The position numbers and the translations under genes were made by a program. From Bowdeniella nasicola (lineage in GTDB: Bacteria; Actinomycetota; Actinomycetes; Actinomycetales; Actinomycetaceae): a DNA stretch of 57,675 nt. This document shows, piece by piece, positions 36,731 to 46,004 of the stretch; positions within the stretch are counted from its first letter, which is position 1; every line of letters starts with the position of its first letter. The notes under the pieces were generated by a model. The model had not been told where the DNA came from, searched no databases, and saw nothing but the letters and a program-made list of their open reading frames with translations. The DNA is taken from contig NZ_MQVR01000005.1 in the NCBI RefSeq assembly GCF_001907295.1, forward strand, positions 1-57,675, in the 5' to 3' direction.

Positions 36731-37262
36731 GTCACAGGACATGCCGGCGGGGGTCCCAGACGCGTTCGAGCGCCTGTGGACCCCGCACCGGATGGTCTAT
36801 GTCGGGGGCGAGAACAAACCCACCGACGCGACGAGTGAGCAGTGCCCGTTTTGTGCGGCGCCTGCGCGTAGCGATGAGGACGCACTGATCGTCGCGCGCG
36901 GTGAGCACTGCTTCGTCATCTTGAACCTCTACCCGTACAACCCAGGCCACCTGCTCGTGTGCCCCTATCGCCACGTGGCCCGCTACGTGGATTTGAGCGC
37001 CGAAGAACGCGCCGAGTTCGGTGAGATCTCCGCGCAGGCGGTCCGAGTCCTGGAAAAGGTCTCCGCCCCGCATGGGTTCAACCTCGGGATGAACCAGGGC
37101 GAGGTGGCAGGCGCCGGGATCGCCGCGCACCTGCACCAGCACATCGTGCCGCGCTGGGGCGGGGACGCCAACTTCTTCCCGATCATCGCGCAAACGAAAG
37201 CGTTGCCGCAGGTGCTGGGAGACACCCGCACCCTGCTCGCAGAAGGATGGAACGCGTGTTAG
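36720..37262 (+). CDS. HIT-family nucleotide hydrolase/phosphorylase
   Basis: This 180-residue protein has the histidine-triad motif in [10 protein letters not shown] and an upstream [21 protein letters not shown]. An N-terminal CPFC pair may bind zinc. Members of this actinobacterial branch are AP4A phosphorylases or hydrolases (compare Rv2613c), which would suit a neighbour of an aminoacyl-tRNA synthetase, since these enzymes produce AP4A. The ATG lies 11 bp inside thrS and the end overlaps pgsA by 16 bp, so translation is probably coupled. A start at 36741 is possible. Confidence 0.9.
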
Positions 37263-37867
37263 GTCAGCACGGTCGCGGCGCCATGAAAGCCGTCTTCACC
37301 CCGCTCGCCACACAGCTCGTCAAACTCGGGGTGAGCCCCGATGCGGTCACCATCACGGGCACGGTGTTGGCGTCCACCGCCGCGCTCGCCCTCATCGCTC
37401 CCGGTTACTTGATCGTCGGATCGCTCACGGTCGGCCTGGTCGTCTTCACCGATTCCCTCGACGGAATCATGGCCCGGCTCATCGGGCGGGAATCGCCGTG
37501 GGGCGCATTCCTGGACTCCACGCTCGATCGCATCACGGACGGCGCGATCTTCGCGGCCCTCGCGATCTACTTCGCCTCCGTTCCGGGCACGATCGGACGC
37601 TGGGGCCTGTACGCGGGGATTGCTGCGGCGATCCTCGGCGGCGTCGTGCCCTATGCGCGTGCGCGTGCCGAAGCGGTCGGTTATACCGCGTCCGTCGGGA
37701 TCGCCGAGCGTTCGGATCGGCTCTTGATCGCCCTCCTCGCGACGCTCCTCGTCGGGCTCGGACTGCCACTGTGGGTGCTGGCGGTTGCGCTCACCTACCT
37801 GGCGATCGCCGCCGCCATCACGGTCGGCCAGCGTCTTGCGACCGTCAAGAAACAGGCAGGGGCATGA
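37247..37867 (+). CDS. pgsA: Phosphatidylinositol phosphate synthase (CDP-alcohol phosphatidyltransferase)
   Basis: This 206-residue membrane enzyme has about five to six helices. The family signature with three catalytic aspartates appears as DGIMARLIG followed by GAFLDSTLDR. It transfers inositol phosphate from CDP-diacylglycerol-derived substrate to make the phosphatidylinositol (phosphate) core of PIMs. Position between the HIT gene and the acyltransferase matches pgsA1 (Rv2612c). The start overlaps the HIT gene. An internal ATG (MKAVFTPLA, residue 13) is an alternative start. Confidence 0.92.
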   Translation: MERVLGQHGRGAMKAVFTPLATQLVKLGVSPDAVTITGTVLASTAALALIAPGYLIVGSLTVGLVVFTDSLDGIMARLIGRESPWGAFLDSTLDRITDGAIFAALAIYFASVPGTIGRWGLYAGIAAAILGGVVPYARARAEAVGYTASVGIAERSDRLLIALLATLLVGLGLPLWVLAVALTYLAIAAAITVGQRLATVKKQAGA

Positions 37868-38796
37868 AAGACCGCCTCCTCGCCACCGCTTTCGCCCTCG
37901 CGCCCCGACTGCCGGGCCGCCTCGTGCGAGCCGCCGCCCACCTGGGCGCCGATGCCACGTGGTTGGTACGCGGCTCCGGCGTGAAACAGCTGGAGAAGAA
38001 TCTCGTGCGCGTTGGGGCCGCGACCCCCGAGACCGTCGCAGGTGCTAGCCGGCAAGCGATGCGGCACTACATGCGCTACTACGCCGAGGCGCTGCAACTG
38101 TCATCGCTCACGCCCGAGCAAGTGGACGCCCGCGTCTCGGTGGTTATGGACCCGACGATTGCTGAAAAGTGTGCTCAAGGCTCCGTCATTTTGACGCTTG
38201 GCCACCTCGGCAACTGGGACCTGGCTGGTGCCTGGGCCTCGCGCCACCTCGCGCCCGTGCTTACGGTTGCCGAACATCTCAAGCCCGAAGAGGTCTTCCA
38301 AGCCTTCGTGGCGCTGCGCGAGGCCGTCGGGATGACGATCCTGCCGCTCGACAAGGGCGGGGCCGTCTTCCCCCAGTTGCTGCGGCGTAGCCGAACCGAG
38401 CGCCGACTCGTGTGCTTGCTCGCCGACCGCGACCTGTCACGTTCGGGCGTGCCCGCCCAGATCTGCGGCCATCCGGCGCGCGTCGCGGCCGGCCCCGCGG
38501 CCCTGTCACTCGCAGCAAAGATCCCGCTGTACTTCGTCGGCAGTCGTCATATTCGCCTCACGGGCGAGCGTCGCCGCCGCGCGGGCACGCCGTGGGGCAT
38601 GGAGCTCGAGTTCTCCGCGCCCTGCGTGACGGATCTGAAGGGCGCGGAGGGCGTCGCCGATCTCACCGCCCAGTGGACCGCGCATCTATCGGACTACCTG
38701 CGGCGCTATCCGCTTCATTGGCACATGCTGCAGCCGGTCTTCGATGCCGACCTCGACATGGCGAGAATCGAGGCGAAGCAGGGGAGTGGGACATGA
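37864..38796 (+). CDS. Phosphatidylinositol mannoside acyltransferase (PatA-like)
   Basis: This 310-residue member of the LpxL/HtrB-like acyltransferase superfamily carries the HxxxxD catalytic motif in LTLGHLGNWDLAGAW, with LLADRDLSRSG further on. By position and family it should acylate the mannose of PIM on the cytoplasmic face of the membrane, as PatA (Rv2611c) does. The ATG overlaps the pgsA stop by ATGA and its own stop overlaps pimA the same way. The frame is open far upstream, but that region is pgsA in another frame. Confidence 0.92.
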   Translation: MKDRLLATAFALAPRLPGRLVRAAAHLGADATWLVRGSGVKQLEKNLVRVGAATPETVAGASRQAMRHYMRYYAEALQLSSLTPEQVDARVSVVMDPTIAEKCAQGSVILTLGHLGNWDLAGAWASRHLAPVLTVAEHLKPEEVFQAFVALREAVGMTILPLDKGGAVFPQLLRRSRTERRLVCLLADRDLSRSGVPAQICGHPARVAAGPAALSLAAKIPLYFVGSRHIRLTGERRRRAGTPWGMELEFSAPCVTDLKGAEGVADLTAQWTAHLSDYLRRYPLHWHMLQPVFDADLDMARIEAKQGSGT

Positions 38797-39977
38797 GAAT
38801 CGGTCTTGTCTGCCCCTATGCCTTCGACGTTCCCGGCGGCGTCCAGTTCCATATCCGCGACCTCGCCGAGTGGCTGATCGCGGCCGGTCATGACGTCTCG
38901 GTCCTGGCACCGATCGATAAAGACACCGACGTGCCGGACTATTACGTCTCGGCCGGTGGCTCATTCCCGGTTCCGTATAACGGCTCGACCGCCCGCCTGT
39001 GCTTTGGCCCCGGAGCCGCCAAACGCACGCAACGGTGGCTGACCGGGGGAAACTTCGACGTCATCCATATTCACGAACCGCTCACGCCCTCGCTCGGCAT
39101 GATCGCACTGTGGCAGGCGGAGGTCCCGATCGTTGCCACGTTCCATTCCAACCAGTCGCGATCGCGCGCGATGTGGACGATGCGACTGCCCTTCCAGCCG
39201 ATGCTGGACAAGATCACGGCGCCGATCGCCGTCTCCAGCGAAGCTCGTCGCACGATCGTCGAGCACCTCGGCGCGAACCCCGCGATCATCCCGAACGGGG
39301 TCCAGCTGTCGGCCTTCGCGGTGGAGCCCAAGGCCGAGTGGGCAGGCACCCGCATCACGGGTGATGCCAAGCGCCCGGTCATCAGTTTCCTGGCCCGCCT
39401 CGATGAACCCCGCAAGGGGCTGCCCGTACTCGCCGGAGCGATTCCGCGTGTCTTGGAACGCTATCCGGGCGCACGCTTCCTCATCGCGGGGCGCGGCGAG
39501 GCCGAAAAGGAACGGGCCGAACTCGCGGCCGTTGGCGATGCGGTGACATTCCTCGGTCCGCTGAGCGAGGCCGATAAGGCGGCCCTGTTTGCCTCGAGCG
39601 ATATCTACGTGGCCTCGCAAACGGGCGGCGAGTCTTTCGGCATCGTCCTCGTCGAGGCGATGGGGGGCGGCTCGAGCGTCATCGCTTCCGGGATCACCGC
39701 ATTCCGCGATGTCCTCGACCAAGGCCGGGCAGGTGACCTGTTCGACGTCAACGACTCCGCATCGCTGGCCTCGACGATCATGACGGTGTTGGAACGCGAC
39801 CCGGCCGACAAGACGGAACGTGACCGGTACGTCGAACAGTGGCGCGGCCAGTATGACTGGGACAGCGTGGGCCGACGCATCGTCGCGACCTATGAGTACT
39901 GCCTCAGAGCGGGTGTGCCCGACGACGATGGCGGTTGGTTCCCCGCCGCCTGGAAGTTCGGCGGTGACTCGCGGTGA
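38793..39977 (+). CDS. pimA: Phosphatidylinositol alpha-mannosyltransferase
   Basis: This 394-residue GT4 (GT-B fold) enzyme adds the first mannose from GDP-mannose to phosphatidylinositol. Visible features are the N-terminal loop PYAFDVPGGVQFHIRDLAEW, HEPLTPSLGM, the donor-site region SFLARLDEPRKGLPVL, and the EX7E motif in GGESFGIVLVEAMGGG. Start MRIGLVCPY at 38793 overlaps the acyltransferase stop. Together with pgsA and the acyltransferase it shows that the cell makes PIM-type glycolipids. Confidence 0.94.
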   Translation: MRIGLVCPYAFDVPGGVQFHIRDLAEWLIAAGHDVSVLAPIDKDTDVPDYYVSAGGSFPVPYNGSTARLCFGPGAAKRTQRWLTGGNFDVIHIHEPLTPSLGMIALWQAEVPIVATFHSNQSRSRAMWTMRLPFQPMLDKITAPIAVSSEARRTIVEHLGANPAIIPNGVQLSAFAVEPKAEWAGTRITGDAKRPVISFLARLDEPRKGLPVLAGAIPRVLERYPGARFLIAGRGEAEKERAELAAVGDAVTFLGPLSEADKAALFASSDIYVASQTGGESFGIVLVEAMGGGSSVIASGITAFRDVLDQGRAGDLFDVNDSASLASTIMTVLERDPADKTERDRYVEQWRGQYDWDSVGRRIVATYEYCLRAGVPDDDGGWFPAAWKFGGDSR

Positions 39978-41128
39978 GCACCGGACAGTACTTGCTCATT
40001 GCCGCGGGCATTGTCGCGGTGATCCTTGTCGTGCGCGGCGTCATCCTGGCGCGCCGCCTCGACCGCCTGCACAAGGCGCTGATCTCCTGCCGCCACGTCC
40101 TCGATGCCGAACTCGTCAAGCGCGCGAGCGCCTGCCTCGAACTTGCCGGCAGCCAAGCCCTCGATCCCGCCTCCTCCTACCTGCTGTCCTCCGCGGCGCA
40201 CGCGTCGCTGTCCGGCACGGGCTCCGTCGTCGCCGACGGCCTCGAACGGCAGGAGGTCATCACGCACGAGGGCACGCTCGCGGACACTATCGTCGAGCGC
40301 GACCGCGCCCGCGTCGAAAGCGAACTCACGAGCGTGCTGCGGCAGGTCCTGACCGTCTTGCCCGACGACGCTCCCGCCCGACAGTCGCCGGCGTTTTCCG
40401 ACGTGTTGCGTTCCTGGTATCAGGCCGCCCTCGCCCGCACGTTCCATGATTCGCGCCAAGCCCAGGTTCTGCGGATCCGCCGTGATCCCCAGGTGCGGGT
40501 CATGAAGCTCGCCGGTTTTGCCGCGACCCCGATCGCATTCGACGCCGACCTTGGCGGCTCGCCGTACTCCGTGCCCGGGACGACAACGCGCGTCGAGACG
40601 CGAGGAAGTGACTCGTGGCCGATCGGCCCGTCGGGCTATCCCGAACGCGATGCGGCTCGCGTGATCCTCTTCGACCCCGACGGCCGCCTCCTTGTCATCC
40701 ACGGTCATGACCGCGATGACGTCAATCATCACTGGTGGTTCACGCCCGGCGGCGGCCGCGACGAGGGCGAAGACCCTCGCAGCGCGGCGGCGCGCGAACT
40801 CGCCGAAGAAACCGGGATCACGCTCGATCCTGCCGCGCTCATCGGCCCCGTCGCCGTGCGCAGCTCCAAGTTCGAATTCCTCTCCGAAACCCGCGTCCAG
40901 CACGAAGTGTTCTTCACCTATACGCTCGCCGAACCGGTCGACGAATTCGACTCCTCGGGCTTCACCGCGACCGAGAACGACGTCCTCGATGAGTTCGCCT
41001 GGCGCAGCATCGAGGAGATGGAACAGATGCGCGCAGCGGGCGAGACGATTTACCCCCTCGCCCTCATCGAGATGGCGACGCGCTTGCGTCGCCACGGCTG
41101 GGACGGGTCGACGCCGAAGATAAATTGA
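39974..41128 (+). CDS. Membrane-anchored Nudix hydrolase
   Basis: This encodes 384 residues. One N-terminal helix (residues 6-27) precedes a helical region to about residue 165 that looks somewhat LemA-like, then a linker and a Nudix domain (about 215-375). The Nudix box is GGGRDEGEDPRSAAARELAE followed by ETGI, with all catalytic glutamates present. Anchoring would hold a nucleotide-diphosphate hydrolase at the inner face of the membrane beside the PIM enzymes; the substrate is unknown. It matches the position of Rv2609c. Start GTG overlaps the pimA stop (GTGA). Confidence 0.86.
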   Translation: MSTGQYLLIAAGIVAVILVVRGVILARRLDRLHKALISCRHVLDAELVKRASACLELAGSQALDPASSYLLSSAAHASLSGTGSVVADGLERQEVITHEGTLADTIVERDRARVESELTSVLRQVLTVLPDDAPARQSPAFSDVLRSWYQAALARTFHDSRQAQVLRIRRDPQVRVMKLAGFAATPIAFDADLGGSPYSVPGTTTRVETRGSDSWPIGPSGYPERDAARVILFDPDGRLLVIHGHDRDDVNHHWWFTPGGGRDEGEDPRSAAARELAEETGITLDPAALIGPVAVRSSKFEFLSETRVQHEVFFTYTLAEPVDEFDSSGFTATENDVLDEFAWRSIEEMEQMRAAGETIYPLALIEMATRLRRHGWDGSTPKIN

Positions 41129-41129
41129 T

Positions 41130-41135
41130 TAGGCT
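41130..41135 (+). promoter_or_regulatory. -10 box of the MoxR gene (leaderless)
   Basis: TAGGCT lies 6 nt before the ATG at 41142, in the 13-bp gap after the Nudix gene. No ribosome site is present, so the MoxR gene can start its own leaderless transcript. Confidence 0.45.
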
Positions 41136-41141
41136 AGCGAC

Positions 41142-42125
41142 ATGACGCAACTCACAGCCGACGATGCTCGCCATGTTTCTGACCTCACCTCTCGCATCGT
41201 CGACCAAGTGTCACACGGCCTTACCGGCAAAGACGACGTCATTACGACAGCCTTCCAAGTAATGCTCACCGGCGGGCACCTGCTCATCGAAGACGTGCCC
41301 GGCGTCGGCAAAACCCTCCTCGCGACAGGCCTCGCCCGCGCCTGCCGCCTGAGCTTCGCGCGCATCCAATTCACGGCCGACCTCATGCCCGGCGATATCA
41401 CCGGCGTCCGCGTCTACCAGCCCGCCTCCGGTAACTGGTCCTTCGAGGCCGGTCCGATCTTCCACGAACTCGTCCTCGCCGACGAGATCAACCGCTCCGG
41501 CCCCCGCACGCAGTCCGCGCTGCTGGAAGCGATGGAAGAGCGCCGCGTCAGCGTCGACGGGACGACGTATCGCACGCCCCAGCCGTTCTTCGTCATCGCG
41601 ACAGCGAACCCCGTCGAGATGGACGGCACGTTCCAACTGCCCGAGGCCCAGCGCGACCGCTTCACCGCGCGCCTGTCGATCGGCTACCTCGACGAGGCGG
41701 CCGAGGCCGCGATGGTCGCGCAACGCACAAGCGCGTCCTTCGACCAACAAGCGGCCTCGAGTATCGCCGCCGTTGCCTCGCCCGAGGATCTGCTCACCGC
41801 GATGGCGTGCGTTCGCAAGGTGCACGTGGCCGAATCCCTGCACAGCTACGCCGTCCGCCTCGCTCGCACGACACGCAACCCCGACCTCTTCCGGCTCGGA
41901 ATCTCGCCGCGCGGCGTCATCCACCTCATCGTCATGGCCAAAGCCATCGCGCTCACCGCGGGTCGCACCTACGTGCTACCCGACGACGTGCAGGACGCCG
42001 TCCATGCCACGTGGCACCACCGACTGACGCTGTCCGCCGCGGCGAGCCGGGCGGGGGACCGCGTCGGCGATATCCTCTCGACCCTCATTTCTCGGACCCC
42101 CGCCCCGGCCCGAGCGGATACCTAG
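41142..42125 (+). CDS. MoxR-family AAA+ ATPase
   Basis: This 327-residue ATPase has Walker A EDVPGVGKTLLATGL near residues 48-62, Walker B VLADEINRSGPRTQSALLEAMEE, sensor 1 in VIATANPVEMDGT, and the helical lid with YVLPDDVQDAV. MoxR proteins act as chaperones that activate or assemble partner proteins, usually encoded next door with DUF58 and transglutaminase-like proteins. That holds here: the stop codon TAG is followed without gap by the ATG of the DUF58-transglutaminase gene. Confidence 0.94.
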   Translation: MTQLTADDARHVSDLTSRIVDQVSHGLTGKDDVITTAFQVMLTGGHLLIEDVPGVGKTLLATGLARACRLSFARIQFTADLMPGDITGVRVYQPASGNWSFEAGPIFHELVLADEINRSGPRTQSALLEAMEERRVSVDGTTYRTPQPFFVIATANPVEMDGTFQLPEAQRDRFTARLSIGYLDEAAEAAMVAQRTSASFDQQAASSIAAVASPEDLLTAMACVRKVHVAESLHSYAVRLARTTRNPDLFRLGISPRGVIHLIVMAKAIALTAGRTYVLPDDVQDAVHATWHHRLTLSAAASRAGDRVGDILSTLISRTPAPARADT

Positions 42126-45100
42126 ATGCCCAATATTCGTCCTACCCTCGGCGTCCTCGTCACGCTCGCCGGGCTTGGCCTCGCGGTCTACCTCGCAGCC
42201 GTCTTCTCGCTGCGCGTCGGCGCGGTCATCGCGGGCATCCTCATCGGGATCATCGTCTCCGGCATCATCGGAGCGGTCCTGCGCCGGCGGGAGATCGTCG
42301 TCTCTCCCGTCGATGACGTCATTACCGCGGGCGAGGTGCCGACCTGGCGCGGCGATGGCTGGATACTGTCGCTACCGCCCGTGGACTACGGCTATGCGCA
42401 CCTGCCCATCGTGGAGTTGCGTGCCATGCTGCCGTTCGGGCTCGGCCACGGCTATTCGCCGGTCCACTCCCGCGAGGACGTCCTCATCTTGCCCAAGGCC
42501 GCACCGGTCGATACGGACATCATCGCGACCGTCGTGCGTTCGCAGCGCGCAATCTCAGCCACGACGATCGGCGCGATGCAGGCGCGCCGCTATATCCCGG
42601 GGGACTCGCCGCGCGCCGTCCACTGGAAGGCCAGCGCGAAGACCGGCGAGCTCATGTCCAAGGTCGCGGAGCTCGAACCGCATCCCACGATCGCGCTCGC
42701 CATCGACAACCGCTCCGGCAGCGCCGTGCACTTCGGCAACGTGCTTGCCACGTCGCTTGGCGTCGTGCAAACCCTTGCGCGGGTCGGCGCCGACATCGTC
42801 GTCGTCGGCCCCGCGGGCCAGATCCTTACGCTCGGCGACTCCGAACGCCATATCCACGAAACCCTCGCCGTCATGTCGTTCGGCGAAGAACTGCCCGCAC
42901 CGCTCGGGTATCTCGACGATGCCCGCGTCGTTTTGTGGGCTGGCGACGGCCCCGCCCCGCAGCGGCTGCGCGGCATCCCCGTCCGTCAGGTCCCCGTCAC
43001 CGGGGGCGACAGCTCCCCGCATCGCGTCACGAACGTGACCGACGTGTCGATCCAACACGACGAGGATCGACCAGACACGCTTGCCGCGAGGCTCATGCGC
43101 TCGGCGATCGCGCTACTCGCCTCCCTCGCCACGATTGGAACGGTCGGTTCCGTCGCACCCGGCGGCTGGCTGCTCGTCGCCGCCGTGCTCGCCACCTTGA
43201 TCGTCGCCGCCGGGGCGGTCATACGGTCGACGGCGCGGTTTAAGGATTCCTCCCTTACCGTCGCGGCGATCCAACTGCTCATACCGATAGCGTTTTATCT
43301 TCTGCGGTTTGGCCTCAGCAGTCCGGCAGAAATCATCGGCTCGGGCACGCATCAGCTCGACACGATGTATCCCGGCGACCACGCTACCGGTGCACTATCA
43401 ACCCTGCTCGCGCTCATCACGTCGCTGCTCGCGATCGCCTTCGATACCGACATGGCGGCGGCACGCTCGTCGGCCTATCTGTGGCGCCGCGGCCCGCGCC
43501 AGGGTTTTGTCGTCGGGCGCGCATCGGGCAGCGGGTTGTTTACCATCCTCGTGCTCCTCGTCATTGCTGCGATTCCGGAGATCTTCGGCGGCCGTTTCCT
43601 GCTGAACTGGCCCACTCTCGTGATCGGGGCGCTCATCATCGCGATCGCGCTGCTCCAATCGAGGGACCTGCGCCTGCAGCGACTGAAATCTTTTACCACC
43701 GTGGCGACGGTGACCGTGATCGTCCTCGGTGCCCTCACCGGCCTCGCGGCACCGATGACCACCAACAGCACGCCGCTTGCCCAACAGTTCGGGTCCGGCA
43801 TAGCGCCGCTGTACCGGATCACGGGAGCCACCGCCCTCGACCCGCAGGTCTCCTTAATCCAAAGCCGGATCCAGACCCGGATGAGTCCTGTCGCACGGAC
43901 GTCGCGACCCGAGTACCTGCGAACCGCGGTCCTCGACCGATTCGATGGCTCCCGCTGGTCGATGACGAAGGAACCCGACGCTCTCACCTCAGCTCCTACC
44001 GATCCCGCGATCTTCGACCAGAACCCCGAGTTGTGGGTCGAGCTGGCAAAGCCAGCCTCCGGCCTACTGCCGCTGCCCGTGGCACCGGTGGCGCTTCAAA
44101 TCGATGAGGGGATCGCCCAGCGAATCGCCCCGGACGCGAGCGGGGTTCGGATCGAGGATCCCGCGGCGCTGTACCGCGTGAGCTATCGGCCGCAGCGCGG
44201 GATCGATGAATGGCTGAACGGGGCGGTAGCGCCCGAACAGGACCCGGAGCGCAGCGTCGACATCGTCCCCGATGAGGCACGCGCGCAGCGCGCCCGGGAG
44301 ATCGTAAAGGGATCGACCGACCCGTCCATCCAGGTCGGCGAGCTGCTGCGCTACTTCTCGCAGTTCAGTTACTCTCTGAACGTCGCGACCCCGCTCGGCG
44401 TTGATCCGCTCGAGCATTTCTTGACCGAGCGCGCCGGCTACTGCGAGCAGTTCGCCGCGACCTTTGCGCTGTTCGCCAACGACCTCGGCATCCCGGCCCG
44501 CGTCGCGGTCGGCTACGCACCCGGACGGCCGACCGATGACGGCTACGTCATCACCGCCTCGCAAGCGCACGCCTGGGTCGAAGTTTATCTCGACGGCACC
44601 TGGCTCACGGTCGATCCGACGCCGGGCGGTCCCGCGATCGAACGCGAATCCCAGCTCGAACTCGGTACCTTCCCGCGTACGCTGCCGAGTGCCCCGCCCT
44701 CGCCCCTTCCGACGAACAGTACGCTCGAGCCGGACGCCCCCGAACCGTCCGCGCCTACCGGCGGTGGCGAGCGCCCCGATACCGGGAACGCCCCCGACCT
44801 CGGTGCGGGCCCCACCCAGGTAACGCCGCTCTCGCCCTGGATCCCGCTGGCCGCGCTCATCGCAGTGATGGCGGTCGCCATTGTGGTCGCGCGGGCGCGG
44901 CTGACGCGCGACCCGGCCTACGTGCTCGCGGACCTCGACGATGGGCTGCGCGTCGCGCTGCGGAAGTCGGGACAGCAGGCACCGGCCGGAATGTCCGAGA
45001 TCGCGATGGGGGAAAAACTCGCCGGATGCCGCAGCGACCTGGCCGAACCCGCGCGCGATGTGGCACAGATTTTGACAACTGCCAGGTATCAGCCGGAAGG

Positions 45101-45170
45101 CGTCACACTCACCGCGGCCGAACGCCGCCGCGCCCACGACCTCGCGAGACAGCTGCGCCGACGGTCGTGA
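42126..45170 (+). CDS. Fused DUF58-transglutaminase membrane protein
   Basis: This encodes 1014 residues. Two helices (residues 7-50) lead to a DUF58 domain with the signature RRYIPGDSPRAVHWKASAKT (about 153-172). Six or more helices follow between about 323 and 545. Then comes an exposed transglutaminase core with C773 (YCEQFAATFA), H815 (AHAWVEVY) and D830 (TVDPTPG). A Pro-rich linker, one last helix (about 905-926) and a cytoplasmic tail of about 85 residues complete it. DUF58 and TgpA-type transglutaminase are usually two genes after moxR; here they are one chain. The enzyme may cross-link or cleave cell-surface proteins. Confidence 0.9.
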   Translation: MPNIRPTLGVLVTLAGLGLAVYLAAVFSLRVGAVIAGILIGIIVSGIIGAVLRRREIVVSPVDDVITAGEVPTWRGDGWILSLPPVDYGYAHLPIVELRAMLPFGLGHGYSPVHSREDVLILPKAAPVDTDIIATVVRSQRAISATTIGAMQARRYIPGDSPRAVHWKASAKTGELMSKVAELEPHPTIALAIDNRSGSAVHFGNVLATSLGVVQTLARVGADIVVVGPAGQILTLGDSERHIHETLAVMSFGEELPAPLGYLDDARVVLWAGDGPAPQRLRGIPVRQVPVTGGDSSPHRVTNVTDVSIQHDEDRPDTLAARLMRSAIALLASLATIGTVGSVAPGGWLLVAAVLATLIVAAGAVIRSTARFKDSSLTVAAIQLLIPIAFYLLRFGLSSPAEIIGSGTHQLDTMYPGDHATGALSTLLALITSLLAIAFDTDMAAARSSAYLWRRGPRQGFVVGRASGSGLFTILVLLVIAAIPEIFGGRFLLNWPTLVIGALIIAIALLQSRDLRLQRLKSFTTVATVTVIVLGALTGLAAPMTTNSTPLAQQFGSGIAPLYRITGATALDPQVSLIQSRIQTRMSPVARTSRPEYLRTAVLDRFDGSRWSMTKEPDALTSAPTDPAIFDQNPELWVELAKPASGLLPLPVAPVALQIDEGIAQRIAPDASGVRIEDPAALYRVSYRPQRGIDEWLNGAVAPEQDPERSVDIVPDEARAQRAREIVKGSTDPSIQVGELLRYFSQFSYSLNVATPLGVDPLEHFLTERAGYCEQFAATFALFANDLGIPARVAVGYAPGRPTDDGYVITASQAHAWVEVYLDGTWLTVDPTPGGPAIERESQLELGTFPRTLPSAPPSPLPTNSTLEPDAPEPSAPTGGGERPDTGNAPDLGAGPTQVTPLSPWIPLAALIAVMAVAIVVARARLTRDPAYVLADLDDGLRVALRKSGQQAPAGMSEIAMGEKLAGCRSDLAEPARDVAQILTTARYQPEGVTLTAAERRRAHDLARQLRRRS

Positions 45171-45215
45171 GATAATGAGGAGCGGAATTGTCGTTAATAC
45201 GGATGGAGTTCTTAC

Positions 45216-45974
45216 ATGGCCGGCCACTCTAAATGGGCCACAACGAAACATAAGAAGGCCGCACTCGACGCCAAGCGCGGCAAGCTTTTTGCTCGCCTGG
45301 TGAAAAATATTGAGGTCTCGGCTCGCACCGGTGGCGGTGACCCCGCGGCCAACCCCACCCTGTATGACGCGATCCAAAAGGCGAAGCGCAACTCCGTTCC
45401 GGCCGACAATATCGAGCGCGCCGTCAAGCGTGGCTCCGGTGAAGAAACCGGCGGTGCCGACTGGGAAACGATCATGTATGAGGGCTACGGCCCTGGCGGC
45501 GTCGCCTTCCTGATCGAATGCCTCACCGATAACCGCAACCGCGCCGCCTCCGACGTGCGCGTCGCGCTCACCCGTAACGGCGGCAACCTCGCCGACCCGG
45601 GCAGCGTGTCCTACCTGTTCTCCCGCAAGGGCGTCATCGTAGTTCCCAAGACCGAAGGGATGACGGAAGACGACATCCTGGACGCCGTCTTGGAAGCGGG
45701 CGCCGAAGAGGTCGAGGACCAGGGCGAGGTTTTCGAGATCCGCACCGAGCCGGGTGACGTTGTCGCCGTGCGCACCGCGCTGCAGGACGCCGGCGTCGAA
45801 TACGACTCGGCCGAAGCCCAGTTCGTCCCCGCAACCGAGGTCGAGGTTGATCTGGAAGGCGCCAAGAAGTGCCTGCGCCTGGTCGATGCGCTCGAAGACT
45901 GCGATGACGTCCAAAACGTCTTCGCCAACTTCGATGCCTCCGATGAGGTCATGGCTCAACTCGACGCGGAGTAG
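45216..45974 (+). CDS. yebC: YebC/PmpR-family regulator
   Basis: This 252-residue cytoplasmic protein begins with the hallmark [20 protein letters not shown]. The three-domain layout continues with [19 protein letters not shown]. The family is described as DNA-binding regulators, and more recently some members as ribosome-associated factors easing translation of proline stretches. In M. tuberculosis yebC also lies between the PIM genes and ruvCAB. GATAAT at 45171-45176 may serve as a -10 box, and GGAG precedes the ATG. Confidence 0.95.
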   Translation: MAGHSKWATTKHKKAALDAKRGKLFARLVKNIEVSARTGGGDPAANPTLYDAIQKAKRNSVPADNIERAVKRGSGEETGGADWETIMYEGYGPGGVAFLIECLTDNRNRAASDVRVALTRNGGNLADPGSVSYLFSRKGVIVVPKTEGMTEDDILDAVLEAGAEEVEDQGEVFEIRTEPGDVVAVRTALQDAGVEYDSAEAQFVPATEVEVDLEGAKKCLRLVDALEDCDDVQNVFANFDASDEVMAQLDAE

Positions 45975-46004
45975 GACCTGTCTCCGCTCATCATCCTCAT
46001 TGCT

